DNA of 64,000 bases from Azorhizobium sp965227945 (lineage in GTDB: Bacteria > Pseudomonadota > Alphaproteobacteria > Rhizobiales > Xanthobacteraceae). The stretch lies in contig CBDDGQ010000005.1 in the NCBI GenBank assembly GCA_965227945.1, positions 1 to 64,000 on the forward strand. The letters run 5' to 3'. The notes beneath the pieces were generated by a model. The model searched no databases. It saw only the letters and a list, made by a program, of their open reading frames with translations, and was not told the DNA's origin. Positions 19,521 through 27,708 of the stretch are shown piece after piece (position 1 is the stretch's first letter; each line of letters begins with the position of its first letter). A program made the translations under genes and the position numbers.

Positions 19521-20297
19521 ATGAAAATCGATTTATCCGGCAAATCGGCCCTTGTCACGGGTTCGACCGAAGGCATCGGCTTCGCAATCGCCAAGGGGCT
19601 CCTGGCGGCGGGCGCATCCGTCGTCATCAATGGTCGCACCAACGCCAAGGTCGATGCGGCGCTGGGCCGTCTTGGCGGGACGGCACGCGGCATCGCGATC
19701 GATCTGGCCTCGGCGGAAGGCGCCAAGGCCCTGATTGCTGCCGAGCCGGCATTCGATATCGTCGTCAACAACCTTGGTATCTTTCAGCCATCGGATTTTT
19801 TCGAGACCGGCGACGAGGTTTGGGATCGGCACTGGGAGGTCAACGTCATGTCCGGCGTGCGCCTCGCGCGCGCCTATCTGCCGGGCATGGCCCAGCGGGG
19901 CTGGGGCCGCATGCTGTTCCTCGGCTCAGAATCCGCCTTCAACATTCCCGTGGAGATGATCCACTACGGTGTCAGCAAGACCGCGGACGTTTCCCTCGCC
20001 CGCGGTCTCGCCAAGCGCATGGCAGGGACGGGAGTCACGGTGAACTCCATCCTGCCAGGCCCGACCTTGTCAGAAGGCGTGGCCGAGATGCTGAAGGGGG
20101 ATGTGGCCGAAGGACAGACGGTGGAACAGGCCGGCGCCGGCTTTGTGAAGGCCCATCGGCCGACCTCGATCATCGGCCGGCTGGCAACGGTCGAGGAGGT
20201 CGCCAACATGGCGGTCTATATTGCCTCGCCGCTTGCCTCCGCCACCACCGGCGCGGCCCTGCGGGTCGATGGCGGCGTGATCGACTTCATCGTCTAG
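19521..20297 (+). CDS. Short-chain dehydrogenase/reductase
   Basis: A 258-residue classical SDR. The NAD(P)-binding motif is TGSTEGIGFAIA near residue 13, NNLGIF replaces the NNAG element, catalytic Ser is in GSESAFN, and YGVSK provides Tyr and Lys. The ATG at 19521 follows GGAG. It lies 88 bases after cydB and may be cotranscribed or independent. The substrate is not predictable. Confidence 0.9.
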   Translation: MKIDLSGKSALVTGSTEGIGFAIAKGLLAAGASVVINGRTNAKVDAALGRLGGTARGIAIDLASAEGAKALIAAEPAFDIVVNNLGIFQPSDFFETGDEVWDRHWEVNVMSGVRLARAYLPGMAQRGWGRMLFLGSESAFNIPVEMIHYGVSKTADVSLARGLAKRMAGTGVTVNSILPGPTLSEGVAEMLKGDVAEGQTVEQAGAGFVKAHRPTSIIGRLATVEEVANMAVYIASPLASATTGAALRVDGGVIDFIV

Positions 20298-20600
20298 GCT
20301 CGGGACCAAAGAATGAGCGCATTTCCCCGTTTCTCCGAATCGGAAATGCTCTGATTATTTGCTTTGTCGCGTTCGATTCACGCGAACCGGGATCCCCTTC
20401 GCTCGAAAACGCTTCAGGTTCGATCATCCACCACTTTATCCTTCGAGGAGACCGTGGTGGATGATCAGCTGCTTCTGAGCGCGCGTCAGATCGCGCGGAG
20501 CTCGCCGTTGTTTCCCTTGGCCCGCGGGGGGCCGCGGGCCGATGACCGGCTCGTGGCCGGACCCGGGCAGGATCCGGCCACGCCGTTGTGCTGGGTAGGC
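20298..20600. other. Intergenic region between convergent genes
   Basis: About 300 bases between the convergent SDR and bicupin genes. GCATTTCC (20319-20326) and GGAAATGC (20342-20349) form an 8-bp inverted repeat with a 15-base loop, a weak terminator candidate for the SDR gene. Short AT-richer stretches follow to 20460. No gene seen. Confidence 0.4.
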
Positions 20601-21791
20601 TTATCGCAGCAGCGGGTGATCGCCGGTGGGGATCTTGTGGAGGTCGGCGCGTGACAGGTTGGTGTGCGCCATTGCCGCCTGCTCGGGCAGGGCGCGCAGC
20701 CACCGGTTGAGCGAGATCTCCTGGAATTCGCTCGCCACGAACATCTCCAGAAACACCAGATCCTCGTCGCCGGTGTTCTCGATGTAATGCCCCGCCATGT
20801 TGGAGACGAAGCCGACATCATTGGCGCTGAAGTCCATGGTGCGGGCGGCCTCCTGGCCGGGGAACACGGTCATGCGGCCCTTCCCCTGGATCCAGTATTG
20901 CCATTCGCTGCCGTTGGGGTGCCAGTGCAGCTCGCGCATGCAGCCCGGCTTCACCGTCACGATGGCGGAGGCGATCTTCTGCGAGGCGGGGAAGTTGCGG
21001 GAATCGATGATCTTCACGTGTCCCGCGTCGCTCTGCTTCGTCGGGGTCATGGTGCTGGCCTTGAAGGTGTAGGCCATCTTCGGCTGGGCCGCGTGCCGCG
21101 CCACCTCGGCGATCTCCGCCTCCAGCGACTTGGTCGGCTCATCGCTCGGGAAGATATACAGCGGCTCGCCCTTGGGGAGTTTCGCGATCGCCTCGGCGCT
21201 GAGACCGAAATTGCGCTGCAGGATGTCCGGCGGGGTGTGCTTCAGCCAGTCGGACAAGAGCAGCGTGCTCTCCTCGGAGAAGTCGCCCTGGTTGAACACC
21301 AGCAGGAACTCGCATCCCTCGTCGCCCAAGGCCTGGATGGAGTGCGGGGCGCCGGCCGGGAACAGCCACAGATCGCCGGCGGACACATCATCGACGAACA
21401 TGGCGCCGTCCGGTGTGAACACCGTCACCCGCGCCTTGCCGGACAACATGATCGCCCACTCATCAGCAAGGTGCCAATGCAATTCCCGGAAGCTGCCCTT
21501 GGTCAGGCGCATGTTGACGCCGGCAATGTCCTTGGACACCGGCAGTTCGCGCGTCGTCACCTGGTGCGTCCAGCCGCCTTCCTGCACCCGGCGGTGGGTC
21601 AGGTCGTAGGAATACCAGAACGGCTCGACCACGCCGTGATCGGTGGGGGGCGGCACGTCGGCGTTCGGATTGAGCTTCACCAGGCCGTGATTCTGCGGTC
21701 CGGGATTGCTGGCGGAATGGTCCCGCTCCGCCTTGTAGGTTTCGCGGGCGAGGGTGCCGAGGGTCTCGGAGGGATCTGAAGATGAAGTCAT
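20601..21791 (-). CDS. oxdC: Bicupin oxalate decarboxylase family protein
   Basis: A 396-residue two-cupin enzyme. The N-cupin metal ligands are H105, H107, E111 (RELHWHLADEW) and H150. The C-cupin has H289, H291, E296 (RELHWHPNGSEW) and H335, so both manganese sites look complete. The lid segment reads SEES at 172-175, close to the SENS of B. subtilis oxalate decarboxylase. The lid glutamate needed for decarboxylation is kept, which argues against an oxalate oxidase. There is no signal peptide, so oxalate would be converted to formate and CO2 in the cytoplasm. It lies downstream of the AaeAB-like efflux genes with a 202-base gap. Confidence 0.88.
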   Translation of the reverse strand: MTSSSDPSETLGTLARETYKAERDHSASNPGPQNHGLVKLNPNADVPPPTDHGVVEPFWYSYDLTHRRVQEGGWTHQVTTRELPVSKDIAGVNMRLTKGSFRELHWHLADEWAIMLSGKARVTVFTPDGAMFVDDVSAGDLWLFPAGAPHSIQALGDEGCEFLLVFNQGDFSEESTLLLSDWLKHTPPDILQRNFGLSAEAIAKLPKGEPLYIFPSDEPTKSLEAEIAEVARHAAQPKMAYTFKASTMTPTKQSDAGHVKIIDSRNFPASQKIASAIVTVKPGCMRELHWHPNGSEWQYWIQGKGRMTVFPGQEAARTMDFSANDVGFVSNMAGHYIENTGDEDLVFLEMFVASEFQEISLNRWLRALPEQAAMAHTNLSRADLHKIPTGDHPLLR

Positions 21792-21947
21792 GGTGTATTT
21801 CCTTCCGTTGCAATGAATGTTGCTTGGGCAAGACGCGATACCGACTTGGTTTCACAAGGCGATAAGGCCGCGTCCGCCAGCATCATCATCATCGGAGCTG
21901 GGGGATCAGCGGGAAATTATACTCATGTCTTCAGATATATATTTTGA

Positions 21948-21961
21948 TTTAGAGATCTAAA
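21948..21961. promoter_or_regulatory. Inverted repeat TTTAGA-GA-TCTAAA
   Basis: This sits in the AT-rich gap about 155 bp upstream of the bicupin start codon and 33 bp beyond the end of the efflux operon. It could be an operator for the bicupin gene. The evidence is only symmetry and location. Confidence 0.3.
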
Positions 21962-21993
21962 CCAACGTATGCGGTCAGCGCCTTGGCGCCCCG

Positions 21994-22980
21994 TCAGCGG
22001 GCGCTGACGGGGCGGGGGGCTGCCGGCATCCGCGCGGGCAAGGCCGCGGATGGGGGACGGCCGGTGCCGGGATCGCTGGTGGCCGGATCGCCGACGATCG
22101 AGACGGTGGCCGTCAAGCCGGCGGCCAGCGTGATCGTTGGCGGCACGTGATCCAGCACCACCCGCACGGGAACGCGCTGGGCGAGGCGCACCCAGGTGAA
22201 GATGGGATTGACGGTGGCCAGGCCAGAGGCATCGGGCTGGGTGTTGGAGATGGCAATGCCGCGGCCGATGCCGACCACGCGGCCGGTGAGTGTGCCGGGA
22301 TAGGCCATCAGCGTTACGTTCGCCGCATCGCCCAGATGCACGCCGCTGAGGAGGGTTTCCTCGAAGTAGCCGTCGACCCAGAAGCTGTCGCTATCCACAA
22401 TGGACAGCGCGCGCAGACCCGACGTCGCATAGTCCCCCGGCTGGACCAGCAGGTTGCTGATATAGCCGTTCACCGGCGACACGATGCGGGTGCGGCTGAG
22501 ATCGAGCTTGGCCTTGTCGCGCACGGCGAGCGCTTCCTGATAGGCCGCCGCCGCCATGGTCGCGGTGGCCGCAAAGCTCTCCTGCTCCTCCTTGGAGACC
22601 GCGAGGGCATTCAGCTCCGCCCGCCGTTGCGATTGGGCTTCCTTGTTCTGGAGATCGGCCTTGGCGCGCGCGACCGCCGCCTCGGCATTGGCGAGCGCGA
22701 TCTGATAGTCGTCCGGCTCGATCACCATCAGCAGGTCGCCCTTGTGGACCATCTGGTCGGCCTTGACCGCCAGTTCGACAATGCGCCCCGACACCTGCGG
22801 CGTGACGGTGACCACATAGGCGCGAACCGTGCCGTCGCGGGTCCAGGGGGTGTCCATATAGGCGTGCCACATCCACCAGCCGAGGCCCGTGGCAGCGGCG
22901 AGGGCGCACAGGGTGAAGAAGACCCGCAAGACCTGGTGGAAGGCGGACGGACGGTCGTCAGTGGAATCGATGGCGGTCAT
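21994..22980 (-). CDS. HlyD-type periplasmic adaptor subunit (AaeA-like)
   Basis: A 328-residue membrane fusion protein. One N-terminal membrane helix (about residues 17-36) is followed by DTPWTRDGTVRAYVVTVTPQVSGRI, the usual biotinyl-lipoyl half of the AaeA/EmrA type. A coiled-coil hairpin with many Ala/Glu/Gln residues comes next, then the second lipoyl half SPVNGYISNLLVQPGDY. I start it at the ATG 22980, whose ATGA overlaps the end of the DUF1656 gene and which has a GGAG site seven bases upstream. With the FUSC and DUF1656 genes it forms an AaeXAB-like exporter, typically for aromatic acids. Confidence 0.9.
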   Translation of the reverse strand: MTAIDSTDDRPSAFHQVLRVFFTLCALAAATGLGWWMWHAYMDTPWTRDGTVRAYVVTVTPQVSGRIVELAVKADQMVHKGDLLMVIEPDDYQIALANAEAAVARAKADLQNKEAQSQRRAELNALAVSKEEQESFAATATMAAAAYQEALAVRDKAKLDLSRTRIVSPVNGYISNLLVQPGDYATSGLRALSIVDSDSFWVDGYFEETLLSGVHLGDAANVTLMAYPGTLTGRVVGIGRGIAISNTQPDASGLATVNPIFTWVRLAQRVPVRVVLDHVPPTITLAAGLTATVSIVGDPATSDPGTGRPPSAALPARMPAAPRPVSAR

Positions 22981-23183
22981 GGACGTGCTCCAGCAGCAAG
23001 TACGACGATGGATAGGACGATGATGTACAGGCACAGATGAAACAGGCCGGGATGCCAGACCCGGCGCGCGAGTCCGTAGCGATTGGCGAGCAGGGTCAGC
23101 GGCAGGGTCATGGCCCAGGCCGCGAGCATCATCACCGCGAACGGCGCGACGTAGATCCCAAGGATGTTGATCTCGGTGTACAC
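22977..23183 (-). CDS. DUF1656 small membrane protein (AaeX-like)
   Basis: A 68-residue protein with two membrane helices. The opening MYTEINILGIYVAPFAVMML and the WHPGLFHLCLYIIVLSI segment are characteristic of DUF1656/AaeX. It sits between the FUSC and HlyD genes, 13 bases after the first and overlapping the second by four, as in many aromatic-acid efflux operons. Its exact role in the pump is not known. Confidence 0.92.
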   Translation of the reverse strand: MYTEINILGIYVAPFAVMMLAAWAMTLPLTLLANRYGLARRVWHPGLFHLCLYIIVLSIVVLAAGARP

Positions 23184-23196
23184 GGTGCGGGCTTCC

Positions 23197-25257
23197 TTAC
23201 CGGAGGGGCGACAGGAGGAGGCGGTGCGTCGGGGCGGAGGCGCTCAGCAGATCGGCGTGCGCATCCGTGGCATCGAGGATCACCGCGACCGCCGTGCGCA
23301 GACGCACGCCAGGCGCGGGGGGCGCGTCAGGCGCGGCATCTGACGCCTCCCCCGCGCGCGGATTGATCCGCCCCAGCGCCGCGCGCGCGCTCGGCAGCCG
23401 GCCGTCCGCCAAATCTCCCAGCGCCTGGGCCAGCAGGCGGCGCTGCGGGTCTGCGGAGAGACCGTGCCGGAGGGCGAGGACGGCCTGGCCCAGCGCCAGC
23501 AAAGCGGTGAGGCGGCCGGCATTCTCCAGCGTCGTCTGCGGCGGCAGCGCGGCGATGCGGCGGGTCAGCAGCGCCGTCCAACGGGCCGGATCGGTGCGCC
23601 GGGCGCTGCGGGCGAGCGTGCGGAAATCGCGCAGCGACAGGGCCACCAGGCGATCCGCGCGGCGGGTCGGATCGTCCACGGGCAGGACAACGAAGAACAA
23701 CGTCCCCACCACCGTGCCGGTGATGATCGACAGGGCGAGATTGAAGTAATCCGCGGCATTGTAGAGGGTCGGGTTTCCCACCCCCAAGAGGGGGAGGGAC
23801 ACGATGGACATGGCGAGGAAGACCACGCTGTGCCAGGAACCGGCCTGCAGGATGCCAAGGGGCAGGAAAAGCAGGGTGAGCACCAGCGCCAGCGCCGGGA
23901 AGGTCGACAGCGCCGGCAGCAGCCCGAAATAGAGCCCGCCCCCGAGGATCGCCATCAGGACGGCGCCGATGACATAGTCCTTTGCCAGCGCCCGCGCCTG
24001 ATCGCCGAACGACCCGAAGACCAGCGTGGCGATGGCCGCGAACACCACGGCGAAGGCGCCGTTCGGCCATGCGGTTGCCACCCAGAACCAGGCCATGGCG
24101 ATGACGGCGGCGAAGACCCGCAGCCCGTTCAGGACCGCGGGGAGCGGATCTGCCACCACCAGAGGGGCAGGCCGCCACGCCAGGCGCGCCCCCTTCCGGT
24201 CCCGCAGCAGGATCACGCAGTCGATCATGGCGGCAAGGCTGATGGCCACATCGCGGGCGGCATCGACGATCATGCAGCCGGTGGCAGTGGTGCTCGGCAG
24301 GGTGCGGAGTTGCGCGATGACCTCTTTGCAGGTGCGCTGCAAGCGGGCGGGGTTGCGATCCAGTTGCGCGAGGTCGATCTGCTGCAGCAGCGGCACCACG
24401 ATGGCCGTGGCCGCGGCGCCATCGGCGTCGTGGCGGGCCAGGCGGTTGCCCATATTGCGCCAGGCCACCAAAGCGGTGACGAGGGCGGCCGCCATCTGCT
24501 TGAGATTGCCGGCGCGGGAGCGGAAGAAGGCCGATTCCCCGATGGTGGCATCCACCTGCATGTCAATGGTGCCGAAGCAGCGCGCCAGATCCCGGCGCGC
24601 GGCCTGCACATCCGGCGTCTCGTCCCCGGCGATGAGGGTTGCAAGGAAGCCGCTGGCGACTCGCCCGGCGATCTGTTGCAGCGTTTGCGCCAGCTGGCGG
24701 CTGGCGGTGCCGAAGTCGGTGATGAGGATCACCACCCCCGCCGCACCGATGCCGATGCAGATCTCGCCCACCCGAATGACCGACAGGAAAAAGGCGTTGG
24801 CGGGGTCGGTCAGCGAATCCGCAAACACGATGGTGGCGGTGATCCCGGCCAGCGCCGCCGCATAGGAGGCGAAATTGCGCAACAGGATCACGGCGACGCC
24901 GCACAGTCCGCACCACAGCGCGAGGCACAGGATCAGCGTGTTGCGCGCCTGGGGAAACAGCATCAGCAACTGCACCATCGCCAGGGCGCCGATGACCGTG
25001 CCCAGCACCCGGTATCGCGCCTTCTGCAGCGAGGCGCCGAGGTTCGGCTGGCACACGATGGCGGCGGTGGTCGCCGCCCAGAAGGAATTCTGCAGTTCGA
25101 GAAAGTAAGTGACGTAAAGCGCCAGGCAGACCGAGGCGGCCAGGCGCACCCCGAACAGCACCCGCGGGGAGAGCGTGTCCCACCGGGGGATCATCGCATC
25201 GAACAGGGCCGTCCTGCCGTGCCCGCCGTCCGAATGAGAGATCGGTGTTTTGTCCAT
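23197..25257 (-). CDS. FUSC family inner-membrane efflux protein (AaeB-like)
   Basis: A 686-residue protein with two blocks of membrane helices separated by a cytoplasmic region, the usual FUSC/AaeB organisation. The first block begins near residue 30 (RVLFGVRLAASVCLALYVTY), then FWAATTAAIVCQPNLGASL. The second begins near the middle (NGLRVFAAVIAMAWFWVATAWPNG). An upstream TTG at 25293 extends the frame, but the ATG at 25257 (MDKTPISHSD) is more plausible. It is first in the efflux operon. The likely substrates are hydrophobic or aromatic acids, by family analogy. Confidence 0.9.
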   Translation of the reverse strand: MDKTPISHSDGGHGRTALFDAMIPRWDTLSPRVLFGVRLAASVCLALYVTYFLELQNSFWAATTAAIVCQPNLGASLQKARYRVLGTVIGALAMVQLLMLFPQARNTLILCLALWCGLCGVAVILLRNFASYAAALAGITATIVFADSLTDPANAFFLSVIRVGEICIGIGAAGVVILITDFGTASRQLAQTLQQIAGRVASGFLATLIAGDETPDVQAARRDLARCFGTIDMQVDATIGESAFFRSRAGNLKQMAAALVTALVAWRNMGNRLARHDADGAAATAIVVPLLQQIDLAQLDRNPARLQRTCKEVIAQLRTLPSTTATGCMIVDAARDVAISLAAMIDCVILLRDRKGARLAWRPAPLVVADPLPAVLNGLRVFAAVIAMAWFWVATAWPNGAFAVVFAAIATLVFGSFGDQARALAKDYVIGAVLMAILGGGLYFGLLPALSTFPALALVLTLLFLPLGILQAGSWHSVVFLAMSIVSLPLLGVGNPTLYNAADYFNLALSIITGTVVGTLFFVVLPVDDPTRRADRLVALSLRDFRTLARSARRTDPARWTALLTRRIAALPPQTTLENAGRLTALLALGQAVLALRHGLSADPQRRLLAQALGDLADGRLPSARAALGRINPRAGEASDAAPDAPPAPGVRLRTAVAVILDATDAHADLLSASAPTHRLLLSPLR

Positions 25258-25412
25258 CACATGCCGCCGGATGTTGCCCTTACGCAGTCCCAAGCAGGAT
25301 CACGCAGGCGGCGGCGGGCCGAAATTATACGCTGGTGCTCATCGGCGCCCCTTTGGTTTGTGCCGGCAATACGTCCGGCTGAGCGCGCAGGCGGGTCTCC
25401 CCCGTGCCGGGA

Positions 25413-26450
25413 TCAGTCCCGGCCGGCCTTGGGGCCGCTGGAGCGGCGGGGGATGAGGGTGGGCGCGGCGATGCGGATGCGCCCGCCGGGCGCGTTCGGC
25501 CCCTGGGTCATCAGCTCCAGGGCGGAGGTGGCGATCTGGTCGAAGGGCACCCGCACCGAGGTCAGCGGGATCGACAGGCGGGAGACGATGGGAATGTCGT
25601 TATAGCCCACCAGCGAGACATCGCCCGGGACAGACAGACCCAGCCGGGCCAGGGCTGACAGGGCGCCGATGGCGGTATTGTCATTGACCGCGAACAGCGC
25701 CGAGGGCGGCTGCGGCAGGCTCATCAGGGTCTCCGCCGCCGCCGCGCCGGAATCGATGCCGAAGGTGGATTCCACGATCAGCGCCGGATCCTGGGCCACG
25801 TCCGCCTCTTGCAGGGCCTGGCAATAGCCGGCGAGGCGGCCGCGGCTGCTGGTGGCATAATTGGGACCGGCGATGATGCCGATGCGCCGGTGTCCCAGAT
25901 CCAGCAGATGGCGGGTGGCCAGATAGCCGCCGAGGCGATCGTCGCCCACCGAGGCGAGGCTGCGCCCGTCGCTGCGCAGGGCGAGGACATAGGGCACCCC
26001 GCGGTCGGCCAGTTCCTGCGCGAAGTCGTCGCCTTCGCGCGCCGTGGACAGCACCAGGCCATCCACCCCGCGCTGCAATAGTGACAGGGCCGCGGCCCGG
26101 TCGGCGCGCGGCTCGTCATCGGTGGTGGCGACGATGGCAAAGCGCCCGGAGCGGGCGCAGGCCCGCGCCAGCGCCTCATACAGCATGGCCATCACCGTGT
26201 CGGTGAGGCGGGGGACAATCACGCCGATGGTGTTGGTCTGGCCGCGCCGGAGGCTCGCCGCCGAGACATCGCGCACATAGCCGAGAGAGGCCGCGACCTG
26301 CCGGACTCGCCGGGCGGTGTCGCTTTCCGAGCGCGGCAGGCGCTCGTCCAGAATGCGCGACACGGTGGATTTGGACACGCCCGCCGCCGCGGCCACGTCG
26401 TGGATGGTGACGCGCCCCTGCCGCTCTTGGGTCTCGTCATCGTGAAACAC
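25413..26450 (-). CDS. LacI family transcriptional regulator
   Basis: A 345-residue regulator. The DNA-binding head is VTIHDVAAAAGVSKSTVSRILD near residues 13-34, followed by the hinge helix SAASLRRGQTNTIGVIVP and a periplasmic-binding-protein-like core. I choose the GTG at 26450, preceded by GAGG at a seven-base spacing, over longer starts up to 26537 that add non-family sequence. It is divergent from the DapA-family lyase and MFS genes. Two CG-centred palindromes in the gap (26521 and 26578) are good candidate operators. The ligand is probably the sugar acid or sugar handled by those neighbours. Confidence 0.9.
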   Translation of the reverse strand: MFHDDETQERQGRVTIHDVAAAAGVSKSTVSRILDERLPRSESDTARRVRQVAASLGYVRDVSAASLRRGQTNTIGVIVPRLTDTVMAMLYEALARACARSGRFAIVATTDDEPRADRAAALSLLQRGVDGLVLSTAREGDDFAQELADRGVPYVLALRSDGRSLASVGDDRLGGYLATRHLLDLGHRRIGIIAGPNYATSSRGRLAGYCQALQEADVAQDPALIVESTFGIDSGAAAAETLMSLPQPPSALFAVNDNTAIGALSALARLGLSVPGDVSLVGYNDIPIVSRLSIPLTSVRVPFDQIATSALELMTQGPNAPGGRIRIAAPTLIPRRSSGPKAGRD

Positions 26451-26520
26451 GGTCGGCCTCTTTCTCCAGATCTTGGCTCCCACTGAACACTTGACAGGGG
26501 CAGGGCACAAGTTCAAATAT

Positions 26521-26532
26521 GGGAACGTTCCC
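26521..26532. promoter_or_regulatory. LacI-type operator candidate 1, GGGAACGTTCCC
   Basis: A perfect 12-bp palindrome with the central CG typical of LacI/GalR operators. It lies 71 bases upstream of the LacI gene start and 89 bases upstream of the lyase start. A second near-copy is 57 bases downstream. Confidence 0.65.
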
Positions 26533-26577
26533 GGCAACGATCCATAGCGACGTCAAGGATGTGTGGGCGGCAGGCAC

Positions 26578-26587
26578 GGGAACGTTC
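26578..26587. promoter_or_regulatory. LacI-type operator candidate 2, GGGAACGTTC
   Basis: It repeats the first ten bases of the palindrome at 26521 and lies 33 bases before the lyase start codon. The 57-base separation is compatible with cooperative binding or a small loop by one regulator tetramer. Confidence 0.55.
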
Positions 26588-26620
26588 TGCATAACGCTCC
26601 TCAAGGGAAGGAAGAGAACG

Positions 26621-27553
26621 ATGGCCATCGACTGGAAAGGGCTCAATCCGGCCCCCGTCACCCTGTTCAAGGACAATGGCGACGTCGATTTCGACGGCAA
26701 CGCCCGCCTCGCCAAGTGGCTGGCCTCGATCCCCGGCGTGAAGAGCCTGGTGATCCTCGGCCATGCGGGCGAAGGCACCTTCCTGACCCATGACGAGCAG
26801 CTGGAGCTGATCCGGGTCTACAAGGACGCCACCCCGCTGCCCGTGGTCGCCGGCATCACCGGTGAAGGCACCAAGGTCGCCGAGATCGAAGCCCGCGAGA
26901 AGATCGATGCCGGTGCCTCCGGCGCCCTGGTGTATCCGAACCACGGCTGGCTGCGCTTCGGCTATCAGAAGGGCGCGCCGCAGGATCGCTACAAGGCCAT
27001 CGCCCAGTCCGGCCTGGAGTGCATCCTGTTCCAGTATCCGGCCGTGACCAAGGCCAATTACGACCTCGACACCCAGCTCGAGATCGCCGCGCTTCCGGGC
27101 GTCACCGCCACCAAGAACGGCGTGCGCGACATGAAGCGCTGGTACGATGAAATTCCCGCGCTCAAGAAGGCGTTCCCGAACCTCGCCATCATGTCCTGCC
27201 ACGACGAGTGGCTGCTGCCCACCATGTTCGACATCGACGGCCTGCTGGTCGGCTATGGCAACATGGCGCCGGAGCTGCTGATCGAGTTCCTCAAGGCCGG
27301 CAAGGCGCAGGACTACAAGCTCGCGCACAAGTATCATGAGCAGCTCCTGCCCATCACCCGCGCCGTCTATCACCGCGGCTCGCACATGGAGGGCTCGGTC
27401 GCCCTCAAGCATGCGCTGCGCGCCCGCGGCCTGATCGACAACGTCAACATCCGCGAGCCGCTGAAGGCGCTGGGCGAAGGCGCCGACGCGGAAATCTGCG
27501 CCGCCGTGAAGGCCTCCGGCCTCACCGTGATCCAGGACGCCCTCGCGGCCTGA
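26621..27553 (+). CDS. Dihydrodipicolinate synthase (DapA) family lyase
   Basis: A 310-residue TIM-barrel class I aldolase-type enzyme. The active-site residues appear as Tyr139 (LFQYPAV) and the Schiff-base Lys165 (TATKNGVRD). The glycine-rich substrate loop reads GHAGEGTFLTHDE near residue 48, where classical DapA has GTTGES. This, with the sugar-type transporter and LacI regulator beside it, suggests a catabolic aldolase or dehydratase for a sugar acid rather than lysine synthesis. The ATG at 26621 follows GGGAAGGAAGAG. Confidence 0.85.
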   Translation: MAIDWKGLNPAPVTLFKDNGDVDFDGNARLAKWLASIPGVKSLVILGHAGEGTFLTHDEQLELIRVYKDATPLPVVAGITGEGTKVAEIEAREKIDAGASGALVYPNHGWLRFGYQKGAPQDRYKAIAQSGLECILFQYPAVTKANYDLDTQLEIAALPGVTATKNGVRDMKRWYDEIPALKKAFPNLAIMSCHDEWLLPTMFDIDGLLVGYGNMAPELLIEFLKAGKAQDYKLAHKYHEQLLPITRAVYHRGSHMEGSVALKHALRARGLIDNVNIREPLKALGEGADAEICAAVKASGLTVIQDALAA

Positions 27554-27708
27554 TCTGCCACCCACACGCCTTGCCCCCACGTGGGGCCTGTCTCGATCCC
27601 GCCTTCGCCAGGGCGGGATCGATGGCACGCGTTGGTGACCCACCGGCGGCCGTCCCCGGCGTCCGGCAAAATCAAAAAAAACCAAAATCGCCCTTGGAGG
27701 AAACACCC

